Source: Clostridia bacterium
Lineage (GTDB): Bacteria; Bacillota; Clostridia; Oscillospirales; CAG-272
NCBI GenBank assembly: GCA_017451915.1
Contig: JAFTNJ010000044.1
Span: forward strand, 1 to 44,192
DNA length: 44,192 nt
Direction of reading: 5' to 3'
Shown: in pieces, positions 15,377 through 23,868 of the stretch
How positions within the stretch are numbered: position 1 is the stretch's first letter
How the letters are laid out: every line of letters starts with the position of its first letter
The notes under the pieces: generated by a model
What the model was told of the DNA's origin: nothing
What the model saw: only the letters and a program-made list of their open reading frames with translations
The model's database searches: none
Position numbers and translations under genes: made by a program

Positions 15377-17077
15377 TTAACGGTTTTCGGCCTTTAGTCG
15401 TTGGATGGTTTCCCGGGTGGGGGAGCTGTTTTGGTGGGTTTCTTCCAGATAGGCGCGGGAGAAGTAGTTTTCCTCCATGGCTCTCTCGTAGGAAATGCCG
15501 CACACGTCGGCAACGATCCGCGCGCTGCGGTCGATCAGCTTTTTGTTAGACATGGCAAGGTTGGTCATCCAGTTGCCGTGAATGCGTCCCATTCTCGCCA
15601 TGACCCCTGTGGAAAGAGTGTTGAGCATCATCTTTAGTGCCAGATGCTCGAAGATATCCATATGGGTGGGGAGAATTTCGATTCCCGCCCTCGCCGGCGT
15701 CATCACAAGGGACTGTGAGAAGCCCTTGGATGCGTCCTCGTACTCCGCAGGCGGCTCGTTGACGTCCACCCACATGGCAAGGGAGGGGTTCGTCTCGCGC
15801 TCGGGCATTCTTTCATAGCCAATTTCAAATTTTTCCAGAGCCGCCAGATCAATGCTGGGGATCTTTTCGATCTGCTTGGCGTTCAGTCCCAGCTCGGCGT
15901 AGCGTTCCCGACTCCATTCAATGCATCTTGGGGTGCGAAGGAAGCATTTTTGCCAGGCGGTCTTGGTGTTGCAGGTGGGATTTTTCACAAACGCCCAGGA
16001 CTCTGCCTGATCCTTCATTTCCGAGGAACAGAAGGGCGGTGTCATAAAGGTGGGAGCGCGCTCGGTGGTGTCGGTGAGAACGTCCATGAGACATTCGTCG
16101 GAAAAGAGGGTCGCAAGGCCGCCCTGCTCGTAGACCGCCTGCTCTTTCACCGTCAGATCGGCAAGGAGAGAAAGACAGGTGGGGGAAAGAAGCGAAGCGG
16201 TCATCCGGGCAAAGGCGTCGCCCAGCTCTCCGTAGGTTGGAATAGGTTCCTTGATTCCAAGGGAGGCAAGAAGATCGTTCAAGGCTCCCTCCAAAGCCGC
16301 CGCGGCGGCGAATTGCTCAAAGGAGGAGGACTGCATACGCGTCGATCCCGTGAGGGCCATGGGACCGCAGGGAAGGATCAGGGTATGGCAGTTGGGGTGG
16401 GGATATACCCTTTGCATGCGCTCCATGTTCTTTATCATCGGCGCGGGATCCGAGCAGACCAGCATCCACACCGTGGCACCGTTTTGCAGGGCGTTGATGG
16501 CGGTGCCCAGGATCGAGGTGGTCTCCCCCGTGGCGGTAACGCCCACGAGCAGATCCTTTTCACAGAGGTTCCATTCCGCCGCCTGGGCCTCTCCGAGGCG
16601 TGTGGAATCCTCAAAGGATTCGGCGGCGCGGATGATGGCGTAGTCGCCACCCGTCATAATATTGCCTACCTGCTCCAGGTGGGCTTGCAGGGCAGCCTCA
16701 TGGGCGGGATAGCGGCGGCAGAGCTTTGCAATGGCGGATCTCCAGGATTGCTCCAGACGCATGGAAAGTCGGCCCGAGGAGCCGCAACCTGAAAAGATGA
16801 CGCGCCCGCCGTTTTTCAGCGCGTTGCGGATCGAATCGGCAAATGCGGCGTAAGCGGGGGTTTTCAGCGTCTCTGCCGCCCGCTTGGCCATTTCGGCATC
16901 CACCGAAAAGAGCGTGCGTACGCCCTTTTTTACATCCTCCCCGTAAGCGTCGGAAAGATTTCGGGTCAGGGGATGGGGCTGCTCGGCGTCGATGTAGCCC
17001 ATGCGGTAGTCGCTTTCATTTTGTAAAAAGTCAAGAGCTTCTTGCTTGGCGCGCTCTCTCAAGGATTGGATGTTCAT
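15377..17077 (-). CDS. MurQ/GCKR-like protein with two SIS domains (566 aa)
   Basis: The ATG at 17077 overlaps the stop of the upstream glycosidase gene (ATGA), with AAAGGAG inside that gene, so translation is coupled. Residues about 90-270 form a first sugar-isomerase (SIS) fold, with the phosphosugar-binding FSGCGSSGRLSMRLEQ and MALTGSTRMQSSS; both resemble N-acetylmuramic acid 6-phosphate etherase (MurQ). MurQ itself is about 300 aa. Here a second half follows and ends with LKMMLNTLSTGVMARMG, a MurQ-like segment, so the length is closer to animal glucokinase regulatory protein. It could be an etherase, an isomerase or a sugar-phosphate sensor. The neighbouring NagB-like gene supports amino-sugar metabolism. 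Confidence 0.8.
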   Translation of the reverse strand: MNIQSLRERAKQEALDFLQNESDYRMGYIDAEQPHPLTRNLSDAYGEDVKKGVRTLFSVDAEMAKRAAETLKTPAYAAFADSIRNALKNGGRVIFSGCGSSGRLSMRLEQSWRSAIAKLCRRYPAHEAALQAHLEQVGNIMTGGDYAIIRAAESFEDSTRLGEAQAAEWNLCEKDLLVGVTATGETTSILGTAINALQNGATVWMLVCSDPAPMIKNMERMQRVYPHPNCHTLILPCGPMALTGSTRMQSSSFEQFAAAAALEGALNDLLASLGIKEPIPTYGELGDAFARMTASLLSPTCLSLLADLTVKEQAVYEQGGLATLFSDECLMDVLTDTTERAPTFMTPPFCSSEMKDQAESWAFVKNPTCNTKTAWQKCFLRTPRCIEWSRERYAELGLNAKQIEKIPSIDLAALEKFEIGYERMPERETNPSLAMWVDVNEPPAEYEDASKGFSQSLVMTPARAGIEILPTHMDIFEHLALKMMLNTLSTGVMARMGRIHGNWMTNLAMSNKKLIDRSARIVADVCGISYERAMEENYFSRAYLEETHQNSSPTRETIQRLKAENR

Positions 17078-20016
17078 AGGCTTTCTCCTTTGCTCCAAAC
17101 CATCTTGCCAAAGCCTTGAGGGGCAATGCGGCAGGAAAGGACGGTCTTGCCGTTCTCCTCGCGGATGCCGAGAAGGGTCGCACCGTCGGATTCGGTGAAG
17201 TCGGAGAGGGCGGGCATCCGGTACTCGTCCGTGGGGAAGGATACCGTCACCGTTGCCTCGGTATTGGCCGAGTTGATGACGTAGAGATGGCGTGCTCCTT
17301 CCACATCCTCAAAGGCTCCCGCCAGAGCGCATTTTTCGTGGGTGTAGTAGTTGAGGCGCAGGAAGGGGGAGGCATCCAGAAGCTTCATGTCACCCTCTAC
17401 CACGGGGGGACGGAGCATCTGGGCCGAGCGGAAGAATTTGGCATCGCGCCAGCGGAGGTTGGCCAGCTTTTTGAGGAAGGGGAACTGCTCCTTGTCGTCC
17501 ACGATCTCGGGATGGATCCATCCCAGCTGCTGACCGTAGAGGAAGCATTGTGCCATATGGAAGCGGAAATAGTCGGCATCGTCCCGCTTGTTGGCGGAAA
17601 TGACTCTGCCAATGGTTTGGGTGTAGCCGCCGTAGACCGTGGGGAAGGCGGGCACCTGATTGGGCACGATCCAGGTCCAGGAGAGATATCCGTCCAGCGC
17701 CGAGACGTAGACCTCGGCAATGGCCTCGCTCACCAGAGCAAAGTCCTTGGGTGCCTGGGCGCGAAGTCCCACAATCAGCTCCTCGTAGGATCGCCACCAA
17801 AAGTCGCTGGCTCCCGGCTTGTGGAGATGGGTGGGATCAAAGCATTGATCATAGGCGGCGGCAATGACGTCCAGATAGATGCCGTCGGCGCCGTAGTCAG
17901 TATAGAGTTGTTTTACCACCTGGCGCACCTCGTTTTTCCAAAAGGCGGTGGAGGGGCACATACGGGCGAACTTGACCCCCTCTCCGTTGGGCTCGGTGCT
18001 GGCGTAGGACTTGTGCAGCACACTGCCGTCGGGATTCTTGGCGGTGTTGGGAAGGGCCTCGTTCTCGAAGCGGTAATCGTCGCCGCGGCGGTCGTGCATA
18101 TCCCAGGAGTAGGCCGCCATGTAGGGAATGACGCGGATATCGGCGTTTTTCAACGCCTGTACGCCCTTTTTGAAATCGTGATGGGCGGGGAAGTAATGGG
18201 GATTGTCATTGTTAAATGGAACCCAGTGCCAGTTGTAGACGTGGTACGCCGTGGGAACGCCGATCTGTTCACGGAAACGGATGGCGGTCTTGTACCAATC
18301 CTCGGGGGAGGTGTCGGGATATTGCTCCCGCAGGGTCACGGGAACCGGGTTGGCGTCGGGGTTTTCGTTGGGGAGGAAGTGCATGATCCACACCGGGTTG
18401 TCACGCAACCAATCGGGGGTGTCGGCTCTGCCGCGACGGGCGTAAAACCATTGCGCCCCGGTATGGACGAAATTACGGTAAATCAGGGAGGCGTCGTACC
18501 AGTCTCCCGTGTAGACCTGCCAGATCATCTCTCCGGGCAGCGTTTGGGAATTGCCTGCCTGTCCGGGATATTCCGCGGGGAAGAGGGCCCCCATCAGGGT
18601 CAGATCCGATTCGGGCGCGCCTGCCATATACAGATGCTTGCTAAAGCCCGAGGAATCGTGGATGCCCATGTAAAAGCCGCCGTTCTCCCGGGCGGTTTCG
18701 TCGTAGACGGCGCAAAAGCCCATGGGAGCGCGGAATCCAAGGGGATATTTGGCGCAATAGGCCATGGAGCGTTTGTTGAAATCCTTTGTGACCAGTCCGC
18801 ATTCCACGTTGGCAAAGGCGGTGCCCCGTCCAAATACCTGGCATTGGGGATAGGATATTCTTGTTACCGAGTAGCGCTCACTGCGGTTGACGCAATGGGT
18901 CTTCCAGCGGATGCGGTTGTTTTCCCCGTCGCAGAACGCCTCTGCTACCACCGAGATGCCCTCGGCTCGGCCGTTCAGAGGATCCGAGAGGAGGATCCTC
19001 GCGTATCCGTCGCGGCAAAGCACCTGCACGCTGTCCCAGCCTTCGCCGGCGTCCAGCTCAAAGCTGTGGCCGTAGGTCGTGTCCTTCAGGGTCAGAGTAA
19101 AGAGGGGCAGGGGACGGCCACCGTCGTTTCCAATGGGGCGGCTCCAAACGCCGCTGTTCGATTGGAGAAGCGTCAGCTCCAATGCCCCCGCCGAGAGGGA
19201 ATATTCCTCTTTTGGGAAGGGCAGATAAACGGCTTCCTCACGCGCGGGGAAGCGTTGCTCCAGAGCCTCGCAGGTCCGGAACAGATCGGCGGGCTTTTCC
19301 AACAAGAAAAGGGCGCGGGGGCCGTTCTTGCCCGAGAAGAAGCGGAGGTCGGCCGCAAATTCCGCCAGCGTTGGGAAGGCGGCGATGTAACGGGTTTCCA
19401 CGTGGAAGGTGGGAGCTCCGCCCGAGACCGCCAAAAAGTCCTTTTCGCCCTCCACCGAGACCGCCTTCTGGAAGCCGTGGGGGCGTGTTTTCATCTTCTC
19501 CCAGGCCGCGTGGGGCGTCATGGTGAGAAGGGTCTCGTAATCGGGCGCGTCGGGATTGTCCGCGGGGAAGGGGAATTCCTTTTGATAGGGCTTTCCCTCG
19601 GCATCGTATTCGTAGCCCGTAAAGCGATCAAAGTCGGCGTCCTTCCAGGAGACCTCAAAGAGTCGGGGCTCAATATCGGTCACGGGAGCGTCGCTCCCCA
19701 GGGATACCGAGAGGGAGAAGGCGGCCTCCTCCTTGTCAAAGGAGAAAAGGTAGTCTGCCGTGAGTCCTCGGATGGATTCGCCCAGCTCCTTTTCCATGGC
19801 AGGCGTACGGAGCAGGACACCGCCGTCCTGCTCTATCAGGCGGGTTTTGTGATGAAAGAGGAAGAAACGGGTCGCTCCACGCTTTAAGTAATCGTGAAAG
19901 ACGAGGTGGCGAGTGCCGCTCTCCAGGGTAAGCTCTAGGTGCAGATCGTTCTGTTCGCCCACCGAAAAGATCGCTTCGCGGATCCTTCCGTTGAGGGAGA
20001 TGGGGGTTCTTTTCAT
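17074..20016 (-). CDS. TIM-barrel glycoside hydrolase-like protein (980 aa)
   Basis: ATG 20016 follows AGGAGG. There is no signal peptide, so the enzyme acts inside the cell. The first half (about 1-500) reads as beta-sandwich domains. The middle (about 530-830) as a (beta/alpha)8 barrel with WHWVPFNNDNPHYFP, an R-x-IPYMAAYSWD strand and GADGIYLDVIAA, where D716 is the best candidate nucleophile. The C-terminus is a beta domain. It resembles uncharacterised barrel proteins annotated with DUF6259; I am not certain of the family. Its coupling to MurQ-like and NagB-like genes suggests the substrate is a glycan or glycoside containing an amino sugar. Confidence 0.7.
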   Translation of the reverse strand: MKRTPISLNGRIREAIFSVGEQNDLHLELTLESGTRHLVFHDYLKRGATRFFLFHHKTRLIEQDGGVLLRTPAMEKELGESIRGLTADYLFSFDKEEAAFSLSVSLGSDAPVTDIEPRLFEVSWKDADFDRFTGYEYDAEGKPYQKEFPFPADNPDAPDYETLLTMTPHAAWEKMKTRPHGFQKAVSVEGEKDFLAVSGGAPTFHVETRYIAAFPTLAEFAADLRFFSGKNGPRALFLLEKPADLFRTCEALEQRFPAREEAVYLPFPKEEYSLSAGALELTLLQSNSGVWSRPIGNDGGRPLPLFTLTLKDTTYGHSFELDAGEGWDSVQVLCRDGYARILLSDPLNGRAEGISVVAEAFCDGENNRIRWKTHCVNRSERYSVTRISYPQCQVFGRGTAFANVECGLVTKDFNKRSMAYCAKYPLGFRAPMGFCAVYDETARENGGFYMGIHDSSGFSKHLYMAGAPESDLTLMGALFPAEYPGQAGNSQTLPGEMIWQVYTGDWYDASLIYRNFVHTGAQWFYARRGRADTPDWLRDNPVWIMHFLPNENPDANPVPVTLREQYPDTSPEDWYKTAIRFREQIGVPTAYHVYNWHWVPFNNDNPHYFPAHHDFKKGVQALKNADIRVIPYMAAYSWDMHDRRGDDYRFENEALPNTAKNPDGSVLHKSYASTEPNGEGVKFARMCPSTAFWKNEVRQVVKQLYTDYGADGIYLDVIAAAYDQCFDPTHLHKPGASDFWWRSYEELIVGLRAQAPKDFALVSEAIAEVYVSALDGYLSWTWIVPNQVPAFPTVYGGYTQTIGRVISANKRDDADYFRFHMAQCFLYGQQLGWIHPEIVDDKEQFPFLKKLANLRWRDAKFFRSAQMLRPPVVEGDMKLLDASPFLRLNYYTHEKCALAGAFEDVEGARHLYVINSANTEATVTVSFPTDEYRMPALSDFTESDGATLLGIREENGKTVLSCRIAPQGFGKMVWSKGESL

Positions 20017-20047
20017 TTTTTGCCTCCTGACCGTTGAATTGATCGCC

Positions 20048-20088
20048 CCCGCCTTTGGCGGGATATCTATGCTTTCATCTTAATTGTA
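20048..20088 (-). promoter_or_regulatory. Leader hairpin and possible -10 of the amino-sugar operon
   Basis: On the minus strand TACAAT (20088-20083) is a possible -10; its -35 is weak (TTCTAA). CCCGCC-ttt-GGCGGG (20048-20062) would form a hairpin in the leader. Confidence 0.35.
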
Positions 20089-20164
20089 GCACAATACGCT
20101 TTTGTTAGAAATGGAAAAAAAGAGCCTTTTTTTGTAAAAAACGATACAAGAGCTTGGGCGGTGA

Positions 20165-20193
20165 TTGACTTTTTTCCCTTGGTATGGTACAAT
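20165..20193 (+). promoter_or_regulatory. Promoter of the SGNH hydrolase
   Basis: TTGACT (20165-20170), 17 bases, TACAAT (20188-20193). Confidence 0.75.
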
Positions 20194-20219
20194 AGAAAGA
20201 GAAGAAAGGATGTGACCGT

Positions 20220-20942
20220 ATGAAGATAAAGGAAAAGTTGTTTTTGGATCGGGAGGGCTTGACCGAGCATGGCCCCATCAACATTGTGATTTTTGGAGAC
20301 AGCGTCTCCCACGGCGCGGTGAACGGATACATGGACTACGAAAACGTGTACTGGAACCGCCTGAAGAAAATGCTGAACCGGGTACGGGATTACGTTCCCG
20401 TCAATATGATCAACGCCTCCATTGGGGGCACCACGGCGTTGCAGTCGGTGGCACGGCTGGAGAAGCAGGTGCTGATCCACCAGCCGGATCTCGTCATCGT
20501 CTGCTTTGGTCTCAACGACGTCAACCGCTCTCTGGAGGATTACCTGGCGGCGTTGCGGCAGATCTTTACCAAATGTCGGGAGACGGGCTGTGAGGTCATT
20601 TTTATGACCCCCAATATGCTCAATACCCACGTGGCCGAGGATACGCCGATCAAGCACTGGGAGTACGCGCACAAGACCGCCAAGGCGCAAAACGAGGGAC
20701 GCATGGATCTGTTCATGTCCTCGGCCACGGCTCTGGCACGGGAGCTGGAGATCCCCGTGTGCGATTGCTACGCCAAATGGAAGGAGCTTTCCAAAACCCG
20801 GGACGTCACCATGCTTCTTGCCAATCGCATCAACCATCCCCTGCCCGAGATGCACGCGCTTTTTGCCGAGGCTTTGTATGAGATCCTCATTGGAGAGCCC
20901 CCGGCCGCGGGAGAGGGCGAGGACGCCATGTTTTGTGGCTGA
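20220..20942 (+). CDS. SGNH/GDSL-family hydrolase
   Basis: ATG 20220 follows GAAAGGA. The 240-aa protein has the SGNH blocks: FGDSVS with nucleophile S28 (block I), IGG (block II), FGLND (block III) and a late NRINHP with the catalytic His (block V). There is no signal peptide, so it is cytoplasmic. Family members deacetylate or deacylate sugars and lipids. It is divergent from the amino-sugar operon 200 bases away, so a carbohydrate esterase is the likely role, but the substrate cannot be read from the sequence. Confidence 0.88.
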   Translation: MKIKEKLFLDREGLTEHGPINIVIFGDSVSHGAVNGYMDYENVYWNRLKKMLNRVRDYVPVNMINASIGGTTALQSVARLEKQVLIHQPDLVIVCFGLNDVNRSLEDYLAALRQIFTKCRETGCEVIFMTPNMLNTHVAEDTPIKHWEYAHKTAKAQNEGRMDLFMSSATALARELEIPVCDCYAKWKELSKTRDVTMLLANRINHPLPEMHALFAEALYEILIGEPPAAGEGEDAMFCG

Positions 20943-21010
20943 TCCGGTGGTTTTTTCCACCCAAAACGGCATTTCTACCGTTTGTAGATAGGCGATCTGC
21001 CTTCCACGTA

Positions 21011-21039
21011 TTGAAAAATGGCGGTGCGCGTGATATAAT
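21011..21039 (+). promoter_or_regulatory. Promoter of the membrane XRE regulator
   Basis: TTGAAA (21011-21016), 17 bases, TATAAT (21034-21039), then AGGAGGT before ATG 21070. Confidence 0.8.
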
Positions 21040-21069
21040 GAGTCCACCAAAGTATTCAGGAGGTAGACC

Positions 21070-21687
21070 ATGGGAAGCTTTGATTTTGGAAACTATATTT
21101 GTGAATTGAGAGAAAAAAAGGGCTGGTCCCAGAGCCAACTGGGGGAGAAGCTGGGGGTAACCAACAAGGCGGTTTCCCGTTGGGAGAACGGCGGCGCGTA
21201 CCCTTCCACCGAGCTGATGCTCCCGCTGGCCGAGGCGTTGGGCGTGACCATTGAGGACCTGTATAAGGCCATCTCGGCGAGCAAGGTGCCCAAAACTCGT
21301 CTGCGCGGCTTTTTGGAGGCGATGACGCGGCACTCCCGACTCATTACGTGGATCTGTTTTGCGCTCATGCTCCTGCCCTACGGGCTGTTCCTGCTCTTTG
21401 GAACCGTAGAGCAAAAATGGACGCTGGTTGCCTCCACCCCCGTGATCTGCGTCATTGCTTACGGCGCATTTTATCCGGCCTTTCGATGGGCTTACAAGAA
21501 CCCCTTTGTTTCGGAGAAGGTGACCGATATTTATACGGTGATTTTCCTGGGGCTGATGCTTTTGGGATATATTTCTACGGTGCAGTATCTGTTTTGGGAT
21601 TTCCCCAACGGGTTCACTGCATCCTCCTGCCTCTGTGCCGCCATTGTTTTGGCTGTGGTGCGGGGGTTGAAGAGAAGATATAAGTGA
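21070..21687 (+). CDS. Membrane-bound XRE-family regulator
   Basis: The N-terminal XRE helix-turn-helix (about 5-62) includes REKKGWSQSQLGEKLGVTNK and AVSRWENGGAYPSTELMLPL. Four hydrophobic segments follow (about 93-116, 120-142, 153-178, 182-199), giving a DNA-binding head tethered to the membrane. Such proteins are common in Clostridia and usually sense an envelope or ion signal; the signal here is unknown. It has its own promoter and terminator, so it is a single-gene unit. GC content matches the host region. Confidence 0.88.
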   Translation: MGSFDFGNYICELREKKGWSQSQLGEKLGVTNKAVSRWENGGAYPSTELMLPLAEALGVTIEDLYKAISASKVPKTRLRGFLEAMTRHSRLITWICFALMLLPYGLFLLFGTVEQKWTLVASTPVICVIAYGAFYPAFRWAYKNPFVSEKVTDIYTVIFLGLMLLGYISTVQYLFWDFPNGFTASSCLCAAIVLAVVRGLKRRYK

Positions 21688-21735
21688 ATCCTTTCGAGCG
21701 TTCCGCTGTCTGCAAGGGCGACAAAACCAAAAGAG

Positions 21736-21775
21736 AAAGCGTAGCCGTGAGTGCTTTTCACGGTTACGCTTTTTT
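21736..21775 (+). terminator. Terminator after the membrane XRE gene
   Basis: Stem 21736-21750 / 21758-21772 (15 bp with one G-U), followed by a T6 run. Confidence 0.85.
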
Positions 21776-21833
21776 ATGGAGCTTTTCCCTTGTGCTTTTG
21801 GACGCATTCTCAAAAAAGATTTCCCAAAACCCA

Positions 21834-21862
21834 TTGCAAAAAATTCCCAAATGTGATATACT
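21834..21862 (+). promoter_or_regulatory. Promoter of the YgjV-like gene
   Basis: TTGCAA (21834-21839), 17 bases, TATACT (21857-21862). Confidence 0.65.
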
Positions 21863-21913
21863 GTTCTCGTTTGCGCGAGGGCGCGTAGTTTTTTGAAAAA
21901 AGGAAGATGTGTT

Positions 21914-22450
21914 ATGTCTATGGAATTATGGGGGCAGATCCTGGGGATCGTTGCCACCGTCATCATTACCTCGGCCTATCAGGCCAACACCAAAAAGGGA
22001 TTGCTTATGATCCAAAGCCCCGGCATTGCCGTGCTTTGCGTCAGTTATCTTTTGCTGGGGGCTACCTCGGGCTTTGTGCTCAACGTGGTCTGCCTGGCGC
22101 GAAATATTTGCTGCTTCTTCGTTCACGAGGGCACCCGACGCCATAAGATCGTTACGGGAATCCTGATGTGCGTCATGGGTGTGATGGGCGTGCTTTCCTG
22201 GGAGGGCTATCTCTCCTTGATTTTGATCGTAGCTTTGGTGGCCAATACCTTTTTCATTGCCCTGGGAAGACCTCAGATCCTGCGGTACAGTATCATCGTA
22301 ACGTCGTCCCTGTGCCTGATCTACAATATTGTGGTTTTCTCGGTTGGTGGGATCCTGTTGGAGGCGATCTCCGTAGCATCGGCCATCGTTGGAAGCATTC
22401 GCTTTTTGCGGAGTCGGCGGAAGGCCTCGGTTCCCGCAGACGCAAATTGA
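21914..22450 (+). CDS. YgjV-like inner-membrane protein
   Basis: I use ATG 21914 (MSMELWGQ), after AAAAAAGGAAG; an in-frame TTG at 21893 lies on the RBS. The 178-aa protein is almost entirely hydrophobic, with about six membrane helices and short basic loops (NTKKG, GTRRHK, GRPQILR). Size, helix pattern and the start resemble the YgjV family of membrane proteins, whose role is not known. The C-terminus is basic and cytoplasmic. It is a single-gene unit between a promoter and a strong terminator. Confidence 0.7.
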   Translation: MSMELWGQILGIVATVIITSAYQANTKKGLLMIQSPGIAVLCVSYLLLGATSGFVLNVVCLARNICCFFVHEGTRRHKIVTGILMCVMGVMGVLSWEGYLSLILIVALVANTFFIALGRPQILRYSIIVTSSLCLIYNIVVFSVGGILLEAISVASAIVGSIRFLRSRRKASVPADAN

Positions 22451-22456
22451 ACCGTT

Positions 22457-22495
22457 TCCCGACAGGGATCCGTTAAGGATCCTGTCGGGATTTTT
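22457..22495 (+). terminator. Terminator after the YgjV-like gene
   Basis: 14-bp stem with one bulged G (22457-22471 / 22477-22490), loop GTTAA, then T5. Confidence 0.9.
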
Positions 22496-22509
22496 CTTTG
22501 CGTTTTTCC

Positions 22510-22538
22510 TTGACTTTTGATGGTGGGAATGATACAAT
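22510..22538 (+). promoter_or_regulatory. Promoter of the larA-like operon
   Basis: TTGACT (22510-22515), 17 bases, TACAAT (22533-22538). Confidence 0.75.
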
Positions 22539-22571
22539 AAAAGCAGAATTTATACAAAGGAGATACGAGGC

Positions 22572-23843
22572 ATGAAAACCATTGCATTTCCCTACGGCAA
22601 AGGACACATTGAGCATACCTTTGGGGAGGAGCTGGTGGCGGTGTTGGAATCCTCCATCAATCAGTACCGTCCCACCGATTCCCAGGAGGATCTGATCCGC
22701 AAGGCCATGGCCGCCCCCGTAGGCTCGCCGCGTCTTTCGGAGCTGGCGCGGGGAAAGAAAAAGATCGTTATTATTGCCAGCGACCATACCCGTCCGGTGC
22801 CCAGTCGGCTGATCCTGCCTCCCATGCTGGAGGAGATCCGCAGCACCAACCCCACGGCGGATATCACCATCCTCATTGCCACGGGCTGTCATCGGGGCAC
22901 CACGCGGGAGGAGCTGATCCATAAGTTTGGCGAGGAGATCGTGGAGAAGGAAAAGATCTATATTCACGATTGCGACGAGCGGGAGATGCTGGTGAACATT
23001 GGCACGCTGCCCTCGGGAGGTGAATGTGAGATCAATCGCCTGGCCTTTGAGGCCGACCTGCTCCTGGCCGAGGGCTTTATTGAGCCCCACTTCTTTGCCG
23101 GCTTTTCGGGGGGGCGCAAGAGCGTTCTGCCCGGCATTTGTGCCCGCGGCACGGTGCTGGCCAACCATTGCTCCGAGTTCATTGCCCACCCCTGTGCCCG
23201 CACCGGGGTTCTGGAGGGGAATCCCCTGCATCGGGATATGCTCTGGGCGGCATCCACGGCGGGACTTTGCTATATCGTCAACGTGGTGCTCAACGATAAA
23301 AAAGAGGTCATTTACGCCACGGCGGGGGATACGGTTGCGGCGCATCAGGCGGGAACCGAGTTTCTGTCCAAGCTCTGCGGCGTCCGGGCCCGTCCTGCGG
23401 ACATTGCCATTTCCACCAACGGTGGCTACCCCTTGGATCAGAACATTTATCAGTCGGTCAAGGGTATGACGGCGGGAGAGGCCACGGTCAAAAAGGACGG
23501 CGTGATCATTATGATCTCCAACTCCAACGACGGTACCGGTGGCGACGACCTGTACCATCAACTGGCCGACGAGGCCGACATTCGGGTTTCCATGGAGCAG
23601 ATCCTGCGCCGCGGACGGAATCAGACCCTGCCCGACCAATGGGAGGCCCAGGTGCTGTTGCGCATCCTTCTGCACGCCCACGTGATCTACATCTCCTCGG
23701 TGGAGGATCAGATCATTCGGGATATGCACATGATTCCGGCGCATAGCATCGACGAGGCGTTGGCGATTGCCAAGACGCTTTTGCACAAGGACGATCCGCA
23801 GATCGTTGCCATTCCCGACGGTATTTCGGTGGTGGTACGGTAA
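22572..23843 (+). CDS. LarA-type nickel-pincer racemase/epimerase
   Basis: ATG 22572 follows AAAGGAG at a slightly long spacing. The 423-aa product has the LarA residues known from Lactobacillus plantarum lactate racemase at almost the same numbers: H107 (ATGCHRGT), H173 (EPHFFAGFSGG), K183, which would hold the nickel-pincer nucleotide (GRKSVLPGI), and H199 (NHCSEF). LarA-family enzymes racemise or epimerise 2-hydroxyacids, including lactate, malate and sugar acids. No larB, larC or larE cofactor genes lie in the window, so they must be elsewhere. The partner gene, 25 bases downstream, is a sugar isomerase-like protein, which favours a sugar-acid substrate over lactate. Confidence 0.9.
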   Translation: MKTIAFPYGKGHIEHTFGEELVAVLESSINQYRPTDSQEDLIRKAMAAPVGSPRLSELARGKKKIVIIASDHTRPVPSRLILPPMLEEIRSTNPTADITILIATGCHRGTTREELIHKFGEEIVEKEKIYIHDCDEREMLVNIGTLPSGGECEINRLAFEADLLLAEGFIEPHFFAGFSGGRKSVLPGICARGTVLANHCSEFIAHPCARTGVLEGNPLHRDMLWAASTAGLCYIVNVVLNDKKEVIYATAGDTVAAHQAGTEFLSKLCGVRARPADIAISTNGGYPLDQNIYQSVKGMTAGEATVKKDGVIIMISNSNDGTGGDDLYHQLADEADIRVSMEQILRRGRNQTLPDQWEAQVLLRILLHAHVIYISSVEDQIIRDMHMIPAHSIDEALAIAKTLLHKDDPQIVAIPDGISVVVR

Positions 23844-23868
23844 AAGAAAAAACAGCGAGGTGATTTTT

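Noticed and set aside
17116-19887. 923-codon open frame on the plus strand
   Set aside because: Shadow of the 980-aa glycosidase-like gene; low-complexity Gly/Val/His composition and no start signals.
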